64,000 bases of DNA. Origin: Micropterix aruncella (taxonomy: Eukaryota > Arthropoda > Insecta > Lepidoptera > Micropterigidae). The translations under genes were made by a program, and so were the position numbers. Location: NCBI GenBank assembly GCA_944548615.1, contig OX155950.1, positions 36,373,155-36,437,154 on the forward strand. The letters are read 5' to 3'. Shown here piece by piece: positions 41,808 to 53,149 of the stretch; positions within the stretch are counted from its first letter, which is position 1; every line of letters starts with the position of its first letter. The notes below the pieces were generated by a model. It saw only the letters and a list, made by a program, of their open reading frames with translations, made no database searches and was not told the origin of the DNA.

Positions 41808-42029
41808 TATAGGGGAAAATCCCCTAACGCCTGACGGCACCTAGCGTCGGACGATAATAGTATCTCGACAAGTCGCGGCGCGATCGATACAAAGACGTAG
41901 GAAAAGGAAAAGCGTACGCTTCCCCGCACCCTTTTCACCCGTCTTTGTATCGATCGCGCCGCGACTTGTCGAGATACTATTAGTGTCCGACGCTAGGTGC
42001 CGCCCGGCGTTAAGGGACTTCCCCCTATA
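41808..42029. mobile_element. Foldback element with ~90-bp arms
   Basis: Left arm 41808-41897 and right arm 41940-42029 are inverse copies (about 90% alike), including CTAGCGTCGGACGATAATAG and TCTCGACAAGTCGCGGCGCG. The 42-base centre is unique. The ends contain TATAGGGG / CCCCTATA, so a TA target is possible. No transposase. Confidence 0.8.
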
Positions 42030-42512
42030 CTTTACTGTTCGAAGGCGTTGTAAATAGTATTTACCTTACTCCAAAATCATCAGGGACTGCTTGTAGCAGG
42101 AACATCGGGAATCCTGAAAACAAAGCCAAGAATGTCGCCAGGCAAAAGTCATGATGGAGCAACCACTTCCTAAGAAAACCAAGGCCCTACTTGACATGAG
42201 CAAGAAGAACCTTAGAACCACTATCTGTCTCCTCACCGGACACACGGCCCTTAGAGCACATCTATTCAACCTTGGCTTGACCGAGAGCAAGGACTGCCAA
42301 ATATGTGGCGAAGAACCTGAAGACAGCATACACATCGTTGGTATGGCTTCGCATAGGCCTCGCCGCAAAAAGACACAGTTTACTGGGACGAGCCTTTCTC
42401 TAACCAAGCGATCTGCCCAACTTGAAGGTCAGTGATCTGTATGGACTGGTAAGAAGTACCGGGCTACTAGCAGACCACTGACCCAACCATAAAGTGGGTA
42501 GTTACAAAAGAT

Positions 42513-43092
42513 TGTGAGAATGGCCACCCTTCACTAGACTCCAATTGATTGTGAGCGAAGGGTGGTTCTCAGCATGAAGGTTGCTCCGTAAATGAGAGTC
42601 GTAGATGTCCGTGTAGAAGAGTTTATTCAGAAGTGAGTCGAAGTCGCCAGTTCTTAACGCCTTGAGTTGTGTTCGCCGTTGTGTTGTAGTGTGGGCGCGA
42701 GGTGAAGCCGTGGCGGTGCGTGTGTAGTCGAGGAGCGAAGTGTGTAGTCGAGATATCTGTCCACTGAGGGGACGATGTGTAGAGCGCGGTAACTGTCTGC
42801 CGAAGTAATGATGTTGAAGGGCAACTGCCTGCCAAAGGAATGATGTAGCACGTGACAACTGTCTGCCAAAGGAATGATGCCGATCGAATGAAATGTACTG
42901 CGTTTTATAGGGTGATCGGTGATGCAATAGCTACGAGTGGGGCGACGCATGTGTCGCTAACCTGGGCAATATTTGCCAAATTTAGCTGGAAATTAACTGC
43001 AGCTGCGCGTGCAAGTTTGAGCGAGTCTGCAGTTTTCTGTTCTGTGAAATTGACTTTTTTGTTGTGGGTATGTAGGGCCGTAGGCTCCTACA
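42513..43092 (-). repeat. LTR (3' LTR of the minus-strand element)
   Basis: 580 bp, differing from its partner at two positions that I can find (both near 42697-42716). The minus strand shows TATAAAA (about 42902-42908) and AATAAA (about 42618). Three ~33-bp repeats of ACTGTCTGCCAAAGGAATGA type (42785-42880) lie in what would be U3 and may be enhancer-like. Confidence 0.9.
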
Positions 43093-45216
43093 TGGCTCCC
43101 CCCTAGTGAAGGGCTTGCGTATGACAATATCGAAGGTCTTCACGACAAAGTGACAAAAAAGTGTAAGTGTGACAATTAAAAGTGTGTGTGAAGTTGTGTT
43201 CGCGAAAGTTTGGGAATCGTATGTTTTTATGCGAGTGTTTGACAGTTTGAGAACCGTATGTTGTTATGAGTGGCGAAGGCATTTCGTTACAATGTGTTAA
43301 AAACTGGCGCTGTTATAAAATGTTGACAATAAGGAAAAATAAATGAATACAATGGACAATGGTTAGTATAAACGCTGACATAATAAAATTCGCTGGACGT
43401 GAAACGAGTGAATACAATGCAATATGTTACGCGCCGAACGATAAAAATGATTCGCGCGGCTTAAAAAAAATGTGGAGCATATGAATTAATAATAATTTAG
43501 CGCGATAAGAATGCAATCTGAGTAATTTCGCGCGCGTGACGTCTGAAGTCCATTGTTTGTTTGTTGCGCATTCGTGTGGACTTCCGGTCTTGAAGTTGAA
43601 GATTCCCGATAGTAGCTGTTTTGGAGTGCGGCGCCTTGCTTCTGCGAATGAGGTCGTACAGTTCGGTGGTTTTAGTCAGTGAGTCGCTAAACCATTCGGT
43701 CGACTTCCAAATTGCTTCGACTATGACGTCGTATCCATGCGTGTTGTGTGGGAATCGCTTCTGTTGTTGCAAGTGGGATAATATCGCCGATTTTACGCTT
43801 TGAATGAGTGGTTTCGCTATACCGTCTATTCTCGGCGTTTTGTAATTCAGCGTTTTGTAATTTTGGCTTCAGCGTGCTGATTAGCGTAGTCCATTGTTGT
43901 TTTTTTTGAGGTTGGTTGTAGCGTTTGATTTTTTTGTGATCGGGTATGAATGCTGTGGAGTGTGAGTTCCATCCGTTTTGCGTTTTCGATGTTGATATTC
44001 TTCCGCTGCGTGGTTGTTTCCGTTTCGTAGTGTGTTTATCGATTGAAATTGTGATTGAGAAGGCATTTAGGCCGATAGTGTCCTTGGTCAGCTGTTAGTC
44101 TATACTGGACCTAAGTGCCATTCTCCCGGATGTTGCGCCTGCAGGTCATTAAGCTGCAGAAAACGTCTTACTGCTGTCCGGTGAAGGGTGTGAAGCGATT
44201 GTGACGACTTCCTTTCGTAGGATTTTACCTGAGAGTGTATCAATGACGGTTTCGCCTGTACAAGTCCTCAGGGCCGCACATCGTTGTTTTTATAAAATTC
44301 GTTAGCGTTCGTTGTTTTGATCCGAGATAAGTGCTGTATGAATGTGGCGTTGGTAATTGCGCGTGCTGATAATGTCGTTTAGCCATGACCGTGGGTGTGT
44401 GTTCGTTGATTGTAGGTGCCGAGTATATTTTTAAATAAGTCGCGTGAGTACTTGCTTACTGCTTATTGGTAGAAGTACTTGCGAATGCGTTGCGGGAAAT
44501 TTGCTTCCGCGGTCGATGCAATGTCTGCATTTTTATTAATCGAGCAGGAATTTCGTCTGCTTTTGCGTCGTTGTCGTTTTGTAGTGGCACCGGTCGTCGT
44601 CGTTTGGCTGTTTATTTGCGCTGAGAGGCTTGTGTGGTGTCGTGTTTCGCTGAGTCGTTATGCGTTTTATTGTTTTACTTGCTAGGCATGACCGATGTTG
44701 GAGAATGCATATTGTAGTTGGTGGTCATGCGTAGCAAGGATCATTCCTTTGTTCTTGTGCTGTTTATACTGCTTTGATTGATTTGATTGATTGCGGCCAT
44801 AATTCGGGTATCCTGTTTGTCATTGCCATGGCCGATAATTCCATCGGTTCGTCAGCTTTCGGAGGGTTTTGCAAAGTTGCTCTGTTTGGCGTTTGTGCGG
44901 TTGGGCTCTGCTGCATGTTCCTTGGCGTCGGGGCGTGTCTTATCGAGCGTAGGGGTCACCACTGTGACTGGGCGCGTGTCCTTTTCAACGTCGGGGCTGT
45001 AGTTTGAAGGATTCCGACGTGAAGGTTTAGGCGTGAAGGCGTAGGCGAGTTGTTGAAGGTGCGTGTTGAAGTTTTTAGTAGGTGTTATCAGTGTGATGCG
45101 AAGGTGCGTTATGTCCAAAGTCGGGTTCACCAATGTGAGAGTAGTGATGCGTGTCCTGGTCGAACGGCGGGGTCAACGGCGTAGGCGTGTTCGTATCAAA
45201 CGTCGTGGGTCACCAA

Positions 45217-45796
45217 TGTGAGAATGGCCACCCTTCACTAGACTCCAATTGATTGTGAGCGAAGGGTGGTTCTCAGCATGAAGGTTGCTCCGTAAATGAG
45301 AGTCGTAGATGTCCGTGTAGAAGAGTTTATTCAGAAGTGAGTCGAAGTCGCCAGTTCTTAACGCCTTGAGTTGTGTTCGCCGTTGTGTTGTAGTGTGGGC
45401 CCGAGGTGAAGCCGTGGCGGCGCGTGTGTAGTCGAGGAGCGAAGTGTGTAGTCGAGATATCTGTCCACTGAGGGGACGATGTGTAGAGCGCGGTAACTGT
45501 CTGCCGAAGTAATGATGTTGAAGGGCAACTGCCTGCCAAAGGAATGATGTAGCACGTGACAACTGTCTGCCAAAGGAATGATGCCGATCGAATGAAATGT
45601 ACTGCGTTTTATAGGGTGATCGGTGATGCAATAGCTACGAGTGGGGCGACGCATGTGTCGCTAACCTGGGCAATATTTGCCAAATTTAGCTGGAAATTAA
45701 CTGCAGCTGCGCGTGCAAGTTTGAGCGAGTCTGCAGTTTTCTGTTCTGTGAAATTGACTTTTTTGTTGTGGGTATGTAGGGCCGTAGGCTCCTACA
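45217..45796 (-). repeat. LTR (5' LTR of the minus-strand element)
   Basis: Partner of 42513-43092. Carries the same TATAAAA, AATAAA and U3-type repeats, so it should be the promoter copy. Confidence 0.9.
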
Positions 45797-45879
45797 AGAT
45801 CTTATAGATCCAGGTGATATCAAGGGCTGGAAATAAGCCCCCCACTCCGTTTACTACTACTACTACTACCTTACTCCAA

Positions 45880-46500
45880 TTACAAGATTACTAAATTTGA
45901 TAAGTTTTCGCCGATTCCAAACTCTTTTCAATTATTTCCTTAGTAAGTTTTGTTTTTTTAACGGACGGCAGGCCTCCAATCCTGCTTCAAAAAGCCTTCG
46001 ACTCGCCATTTCATGAACTGGCTTCAATGCCAGACTGTTGCCAGAGGTGTCTCAACTTGGTAGAGATGCTGGCTTGCTGGCTTATGTTTATGAGCTTTCG
46101 GTTATCCCGACCAGATGATATCTTTTTCCGACCGCTTTTACCCTTGCTCTTTTTCGATAACTTATTGTAGTTTTAAGTTTTTTTAACCATGACGCTACTT
46201 GTGGCGAAACAATAATTTTGCATGCTTTTTTTATACATCAGTATCACTATTCATTAGCAGAAAAAAATTAAGACAATAAAATTTCAACAACACAGAAACA
46301 TGCACGCGTGAAGAGCGGCGGGTACAGCTTGTCTTATCTAAAACCTTGCTCATAAGCAAGGACTCATGAGCAAGAAGCAAGGGCAGTGGTTGCAACCGCA
46401 TACTTACAAATATAAAATTTGAATTGATAGTTTTATATAAAGTTTGGGAGAAAATAAAATAAGTTAATAGTAAAAACACATTTTTAAAACAAGCTTTTAT
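45880..46500. other. No gene recognised
   Basis: Unique-looking AT-rich sequence. The 82-codon minus frame (46231-46479) has no domain I know. Confidence 0.5.
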
Positions 46501-46502
46501 TA

Positions 46503-46920
46503 AAATGCTCTGTCACAAGCCAACCCTAGTTGCAGCAGCCATGTCATAGTAGAACTTAGAACGGGCTATCATAATTATTGAATGCTTATACACAATTTCG
46601 TGTCTGCGCTGTTGACCGTTGAGGAGTCCCCTCATCGGGGGCCAACCCTGGGCGCAGCAGTCATGTCATGAAACTTAGAACGGCTATCATAATTGAATGC
46701 GTATACAAAATCTCGTGACTGTGCTGTTGGCCGCTGAGGAGTCCCCTTGTCGGAAGCCAGTCCTGGGTGCAGAATCAGGTCATGTTTACCATAAAAATGC
46801 ATTGTCACCAACATGTAAAATTTCAACTTCGTAGGATAAGTGGTTATAATTCTGCTTGCAAGATTTGACATAAACAAACATACTGACAAACATTGCAAGC
46901 TTGTAAAAACAAAATATTAG
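46503..46920 (+). repeat. F2 repeat, copy 2 (two body units plus second tail type)
   Basis: Two body units (GAACTTAGAACGGGCTATCA near 46552 and a second near 46672), then the tail with CCATAAAAATGCATTGTC, TTGCAAGATTTGAC and AAACAAACATACT. It shares this tail with copy 3. Confidence 0.75.
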
Positions 46921-47734
46921 GTATTGGCCAAAAAAAAACAAAAATGTAATTTATGTATTTTACTGGCAAACACTCCTCGAAACTAGAATTTGAAGCGAAA
47001 ATAAACTTTTAAGACTTGAATATGTTACTTTTCAATGAAATTTCTGAAATAATTTAAACCTTTATTACGCTAGATGTTTTCTTATACTCTGTATATGTAA
47101 CATATTATGTTTTCTTCGTGAAGAGTAAAAGTATATGTATTAATTATTCAGAATTCTCACACTCCGGAAATTAACATAATAATCTCATATAACATAATAA
47201 AAGATTTAGTGATTATAATTCCGACAAAGTAGACATTGACGCCAGGTTTGACAGTGTGCTATTTTTGAACCACTTGTAATTTTTACCCTAAAATTTGTAC
47301 CATGGTATTTTTTTAAGTAGTATTTTTTGGTGAAATTAAGCACATTTAAAAAATATATTTTTATTGCAATGTTTAGCAAATTTAATAGGTGTCTGAAATG
47401 TAGCCACTATATAGAAAAAATATTCCTCAGGTTGTAAACAGCAAGTGCTGTATGTATTTTTTTTACAAAAAAAAATATATTGGGCGCAGGTTAAATACCG
47501 TTAATTTAGTGAAATTTTGGCAAAATAAAATATTTTTTCTGTCTCTTAAAAATCAGGTATAATTATAAGTATATTAAGTAATTCCAACAAAAATAAATAT
47601 TTCAATAAAAAAGTTAAAATACTGATATAAAATTAAAAATATATATCTGACGGCATTACATTTATAGCATGTGTACCAGCCCATAGTATAAAATAGCATG
47701 TGTTCTACCAAGCTGGTGGTATTTTTTCATTTGG
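46921..47734. other. No gene recognised
   Basis: AT-rich, many A and T runs; nothing supported. Confidence 0.5.
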
Positions 47735-48245
47735 AAATCTGACCACACTGCTCGACGCAATATAAAAATGTATTGGTTCATTAAAATGTATTAAAATTGA
47801 GTGATAATAGTACAACGCCTGCTATACGTTATCATTTAGTGTCACATTGCCGGGCCGTTGCGCTCACGTAGCATGTGATCTGTTTTAATTAGTGGTTATT
47901 TTGCTGCATTTTCTCGTAATAACTACTAATAATTGATGATATTGAAACATTCAACCGCACTGCCATGATTAGGACGGTATGGTTTATCTCAGAATAAACG
48001 CAACCCTTTATCACCGTATACTGGATTTAATAGGAAACGAACTAATGATCGCTAACATTCATTAACACATACGGCAGTTTAGGAAAAAGTAGATGAAGAT
48101 TCAATTTATACTCGACAAGTCGTCAACTTAGGAGCTGTCGTCTACAATTGACGAACCCGACACCTCAGGCTGTTATAACTATATATTGTAGATCTTTCTT
48201 TCACCCGTGAGGTGATTACACAGAGACTCGGGGTCAACATAGTCC
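47735..48245 (+). repeat. Dispersed duplicate D1, copy 1
   Basis: About 500 bases are repeated at 58065-58562 at roughly 90% identity, for example CGTAGCATGTGATCTG, CGAACTAATGATCGCTAACA and TAACTATATATTGTAGATCT. It runs into F1 copy g, so the whole (47735-48800) may be one longer element of over 1 kb. Confidence 0.8.
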
Positions 48246-48800
48246 ACAGTCTATCTCCGCTAGCATGCCTGTAAGAAGCCGACGTCTTACCACGAGGCAC
48301 TGGAATGTGAAACCAACGGGTCAACCACACGCTCTTACTACAAGATTTGGCCGGATTTGTCCGTCCCCCAGCCTGGTCACTGGTTCGATGTCGCTTGCGA
48401 GGCCTCTACCTGACGTGAGCGGTTATTTAGTTTAAATATTTACGGGCCGCGACGCTCTTTGCCCGTCATGGTCACTCGGGATCGGGTGGCCGACGGATCG
48501 ATTCAAGGGTTGAAAACGTCAGGTCGACAACTACCCTCCGCTGGCATAGGAAACATACGTCTCCCGGCTTTTTTGGTTATTTGGCGGCTAGGCATTCAAC
48601 ACCTAGCAAACCGGATGGTGTACCAATCGTCCAGTTTCGATCTTCTGACCCCAACCGCCTCCAACTGCAGGATTACAGCAGTGGCAGAAACTCACAGCGG
48701 CCCTGATGGGGTAATGCCTCTTCAAGAAGGCTAACAGATGGATGTTGAACCGTGAGTTGGGCAGGCCAGATGACATAGATTTTTGGCACCACCCAAGCTG
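48130..48800 (+). repeat. F1 repeat, copy g (divergent)
   Basis: Begins GTCGTCTACAATTGACGAAC and follows the F1 order: TCGATGTCGCTTGCGAGGCC, CCGTCATGGTCACTCGGGAT. More diverged than the others. Confidence 0.65.
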
Positions 48801-49077
48801 CACAAAATCATTAGGAATCTCGTCAACTATCTTATCTGCTTTTTCTGTTGCTTTAAAAGACACACAAAAGCCATTTTATTGTATAAAACCTGATTAAGTG
48901 GAGTATATACGCAAAAGCGCCAACGCACCAGATTACATAATCAAAATAAATTGTATTGTATACAAATCTTTCAATAAAAAATATAAGAATAGATTTATGA
49001 AGATCCAAAAGTTTTGTTTAAGAATATTATGAGAAATATACTTGGAGAATAACCAATGAATAAGAACAAGCTGTTAT

Positions 49078-49590
49078 TAAAAAGCTCTGTCTCGAGCCAA
49101 CCATGGTTGCAACATAGGTTGCAACAGGCATGTCATAGTGGCATTGAGACCGGGCTATCATAATTGAATGCTACACAGAATTTCGTGTTTGTGATGTTGA
49201 CCGTTGAGGAGTCCCGTCATTGAAAGCCAACCTGTGCAGCAGCCTTATCGCCGAGGAGAAGCGAGGAGTCCCTCGTCTGGAGCCAATCCTAGGTGCAGCA
49301 GCCATATCATGGTAAAATTTAGGACAGGCTAATAATTGAATGCGTATAACAAAATTGTGTGTCTGTGCTGTTAACCGTGGAAGAGTAGCCTCGTCGGCAG
49401 CCGATTCTGGTTGTAGAATCAGGTTATGCTCACCATAAAAATGCATTGTTGTCGGAACTGAACCAACGTGTACAATGTCAACTTCATAGAATAAAAAAAA
49501 GTGGTTTTAATGCAGCTTGCAAGATTTGACCTAAACAAACATACTAACATACATTGCAAGGTAAATAGAGCTTGTAAAAAGAGAAAAATA
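49078..49590 (+). repeat. F2 repeat, copy 3
   Basis: Body units near 49080-49370 with internal rearrangement, then the same tail as copy 2 (CCATAAAAATGCATTGT, GCAAGATTTGACC). Confidence 0.75.
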
Positions 49591-50860
49591 TAATGTAAGA
49601 TTTTTAGAATATGATTTCTAAAATAACTTCTCAATTTCAACGTTTAAGTTTGCGAGGTAATAAATTCGCTAAAAGAGTTATAAAACTTTCAAATTCCATT
49701 ACTTTTTCAGTAAAATTCAGAAAAAAAAACAGCAAAGTTATTAAAATCGGGAAAGATTAAAAATAATGACATTCTACCTAATTTTGTTGTAAAACTTGTA
49801 CGCTCTTTAAACTGCTCAATTTATTTAAAACGCTCTTCGACTTAATAACTTTGAAATCAAATAGGATACGATAGGATGCGTAGGATTGAATACATATTAA
49901 TTGCGTATAAAAGTGAGACCATTTAAAAAAAAGTGAATGACTTTCCAACTTTGAATTCTTGACTGTGAACGACCGTAAATCTCAGAGTTTTTAATGGTTT
50001 TCTAAACGCGACTTTAATCAAAATGCACTTGAGACCTTTATCTAACACTACTTATATAATTTGAACCTTAATAATTTGTTGAAACATCTAAATGTTAATA
50101 TCTAAACACCTTAATAGTTCGTTGTAATATGTAATCCTATAGTAAATAGTGGTCCTTTACCAATAATAGGTGTTTTTAGAGATACCCCTAATTTGCAGCG
50201 TTTGTAGTTTTATTACATAGTCTTGGCTATTTTCCGTATTAAAAAAAATGTGTGTATTAACAGCTGCAAATATTTTTTGTATTAACAGCTGCAAAAAGAT
50301 AATTTTAAATTATGTATTGCTGTAAAATCGAGACTACAAAAATTATATCTTTCGTGTTTACCTGTATCCTCCCTGTAAATAAATATCGCAGCAAACTAAA
50401 TAGACAATTCAACCTTGTGCAAACTTCTTGAAAATTTATAATAAAATTTTGACAAACAAAACAGTGGATAGAGATTATAGGCAATAACGTACATTGACCT
50501 GGGTTCATATTTCAGAATGTTGTAAGATAAGTAGACCGAGGTCTTGTGGCTTAGGATCTACTTTGGATATTTAACCACGGTAGCATCACTAGATTATTAT
50601 TGAAAATCTCTATATATTTATTTAGCCTATCTGAGAGATTAGTACGTTTGCTATGGGGTCTTTTGTCGTCCATATATTGTTTACCAAGGTCAATATAAGT
50701 AAACGTTAAATAGGGGAAAACAGGGCAAAGTGGACAACTTAATGTTTTGCAGGCCTATAATATGGAAAATATTTAATGGACAAATAAAATAAAAAATATT
50801 GCAACGCGTGGGATTGAATTCGGTTTCATATAGTTAGTATGAATATGATTATATTAGACA
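49591..50860. other. No gene recognised
   Basis: AT-rich. TGTATTAACAGCTGCAAA occurs twice (about 50252 and 50278). Nothing else supported. Confidence 0.5.
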
Positions 50861-51098
50861 TGGCCCGCGTGTGGCCACGCGAGCTGACGCCACGCAGATC
50901 ACTCGATTTCGATCGGTGTGGGATCGGTGGTGGGGGAAGCCAAGCGTTGGCTCGCTTCTCGCTATACTATCCGCATTACAAAGTGGCGAGTCAGGTAATT
51001 TATCATCGAAATCGTGCCATCTCTTTCGCACTTGCACGGCCTTATGGAGCGATACCTGTAACCATAGTGTAGGTAGTTTACGCATACAAAAGGAATGT

Positions 51099-51250
51099 CG
51101 ATAAAGTAATGAAACGAGGGAAATAAATATTATTTCAGTATTATAAAATCGAAGACTATCGCGGTTTTTTGACATTATAAATAGGATAGAAAACGAATTT
51201 ACCCCATCATTTTCTATCCTATTTATATTTCAGTATTGTTTCATTACGAT
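51099..51250. repeat. Hairpin-containing repeat related to the T1 flank
   Basis: 51179-51193 pairs with 51210-51224 (15 bp), and an outer pair GTAATGAAAC / GTTTCATTAC frames it. The words CTATCGCGGTTTTTTGACAT and AAAACGAATTTACC also occur by T1 copy 1 (4271-4300, 4755-4770), so it may be a small relative. Confidence 0.5.
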
Positions 51251-52060
51251 AAATATTTAAAAAGTTAAACATATAAATATTGATATTGAATTATTAAAAT
51301 AAAAATATAAAAGTATCAAATTTATAATAGTTGACAATAAAATAATTGTTAAGTATACAAAAAAAAAATAAAACTGAACAAAGAAAGTCAGCAAGCTATT
51401 CATATTCGTGTTCACTGTCACTATCGTCTTATAGATTAATAACATGAGAATGGGTGTCAATTATATTATGTGCTTTGGCCAGGTCTTCGTTCTGGAGATT
51501 TTTGAATCGATTCCGAATTTTTTTTATAGTATAATCAGCCGTGGGCACTCGCATTTGCGCGCGTGGCCGAGCAAGTGAGCAGACGCATACCTACGTAATA
51601 CGTATTTCAGTGCGCATGCCTACGTATTTTTTTATATTATTTTCAATAAAAGGATGTTTGCAGTCGAATTGTGTTTTTGTCAATCTGAAATATTGGTGAA
51701 ATGTAGTTTTGTCGCTTTCTAGTTTATTTACCAATCAATGTTATTCACTTCGAGTTCCTCTTACTGTTTTATTGAATGCACCCAATATTACCACTTATTT
51801 CTATTCTTTTTGAGTAGGTTTAACATAAGTAGTTAGGTAATATTATCCTTAGCATCCGTATCTGAGTCGAACGAAAATATTGTAGGCAAGTGCGGACAAT
51901 GACGGCCAACACTGAACTGACATGAAAATTGTAGTATAATCACCTGCCCGTTGCGTGGGCCAGCGTTGCAACACGCGGCGTGGCCCTAATATAATTGCGG
52001 CTTTAAGCGGATAGGGGACTTAGGGTAAAGTGAACACGTATAAAAAACAAGCATTTCTGG
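51251..52060. other. No gene recognised
   Basis: AT-rich with a GC-richer patch at 51940-51990. No motif I can name. Confidence 0.5.
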
Positions 52061-52070
52061 ATAATTAAAG

Positions 52071-52370
52071 TTATGTAAAGTTATTCTGTATAATTGTCAC
52101 ATATAAATGGACCAAATCCTTCGTAGGCTGAGCAACTTCCATGGCACCACTGACTACATGCATTGCACAGGATCCGGTGGAATGCCCTTCAATCTCAAAA
52201 TATTGCTCTCCGCAATAGAAACATACGGCCATATTGTCATTCCATTTAGTATTCGAACACTTCTTATCTTCTTTGGAGTTCTTCTTCCATTTAGTAATCT
52301 TCTTTGTTGTCAACTTATTCTTTGTTTTTACTGGTATTCGTCAAATTTCTCTAGCTGTTTATATTTGTGT
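52071..52370 (-). pseudogene. Zinc-binding C-terminus of a pogo/DDE-type transposase, decayed
   Basis: The 80-codon minus frame (52313 to 52071) reads KITKWKKNSKEDKKCSNTKW then MAVCFYCGEQYFEIEGHS and GAMEVAQPTKDLVHL. Many insect pogo-like DDE transposases end in a Lys-rich linker and a C-x2-C ... WxxC..C..WAHxxC zinc motif; here only the first cysteine pair (CFYC) is good and the rest is altered. The frame is open upstream to about 52370 with more Lys-rich sequence. The DDE core is absent. Confidence 0.4.
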
Positions 52371-52765
52371 GCTCGTTGAAAAATTCCTATTTCTAGTTGT
52401 AATTGGTGCAGTTGGCTTTGGAGGATGTCTACAAATTGTGGCAAATAATAATAAAGGGCAAAGTGAATACGAAATGGGAAATAGATTTTTTAAAATAATT
52501 AGCACTTAATTCTTAAACAACTAGTCTGATATTTTGTAGACCACGGTACGCAAACCAACATAAATTCACTTCAAATATACGATACCACTAACAACGATCT
52601 CACGATTAAATATGGCTTAATGACAAAACATTACCGTAAAATATTGAAATATTTCTCCGATTTTCGTAGTCGCAGTTCGCGGCTACAAGCGACACAAGTT
52701 TCTGCCAATTCACTTGCCTGCGACTGAGGGCTCGCGGTTGCTCACGTGTTCTAGCCAAGAGGCAG
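52371..52765. other. No gene recognised
   Basis: Unique-looking sequence between two repeat remnants. Confidence 0.5.
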
Positions 52766-52769
52766 CGAC

Positions 52770-53125
52770 AAAAAACTGCAAAAGTTTTGTAAAAGCTGAT
52801 ACTTCAGATCAGACAGTATTTTGGTCATAGAATGCTGGGATAGAGTCAGCAGGCCAGACTCCGGGACACGTGGCGCTGACGTACTAGGAAAGTTGTAATT
52901 TTAATTAGTACCCCCATATTGTTTCAGAAAAACTGGAAATTCATCAGTAGATAGAGGATGCAATACATAACTTGAAACAAATGGTCAGACTGCTTAACAA
53001 CAGAATGCGTGGCATCAGCATTACTCCATACATGTCACAAAAATGAAGTCATTATATTGTGCGGCACATTAGACCGATAATAGTTACCGACATACATACC
53101 GGCGTATTTGCTGGGACAATATTAA
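52770..53125 (-). repeat. M1 MITE, partial inverse copy
   Basis: Matches the inside of 1.60-1.97 kb in inverse orientation (GATCAGACAGTATTTTGGTC, GAGTCAGCAGGCCAGACTCC, AATGGTCAGACTGCTTAA) but lacks both terminal repeats. Confidence 0.75.
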
Positions 53126-53149
53126 ATCGACTCGAAATTATTATAAATT

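Larger units (their letters stand above)
42513..45796 (-). mobile_element. Non-autonomous LTR retrotransposon, 3284 bp
   Basis: Two 580-bp direct LTRs (TG...CA on the plus strand, TGTAGGAGCC...TCTCACA on the minus) flanked by AGAT at 42509-42512 and 45797-45800. Orientation is minus: the primer site TTGGTGACCCACGACG follows the 45.2-kb LTR and resembles the complement of tRNA-Trp used by CsRn1/Kabuki-type Gypsy elements, and a purine run AGGGGGGAG lies next to the 43.1-kb LTR. The 2.1-kb inside has no gag, protease, reverse transcriptase or integrase that I can see. It must depend on a related complete element. The 4-bp duplication fits a Gypsy-like integrase. Confidence 0.9.
42075..45866 (+). 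mobile_element. 5'-truncated LINE with 13-bp target duplication, split by an LTR element
   Basis: The word TACCTTACTCCAA flanks it at 42062-42074 and 45867-45879. Own sequence is 42075-42512 and 45801-45866 (about 504 bp), ending in a (TAC)n tail. The frame at 42151-42435 contains LLTGHTALRAHLFNLGLTES and CQICGEEPEDSIHIV, the zinc-knuckle C-terminus of RNase H-bearing LINEs; a frameshift near 42410 leads to LKVSDLYGLVRSTGLLADH. Dead fragment. Confidence 0.85.

Noticed and set aside
42502..42950. Frames of 98-152 codons in the LTRs (repeated at 45173-45654)
   Set aside because: They lie in LTR sequence, include the U3-type repeats, and match no gag or pol protein.
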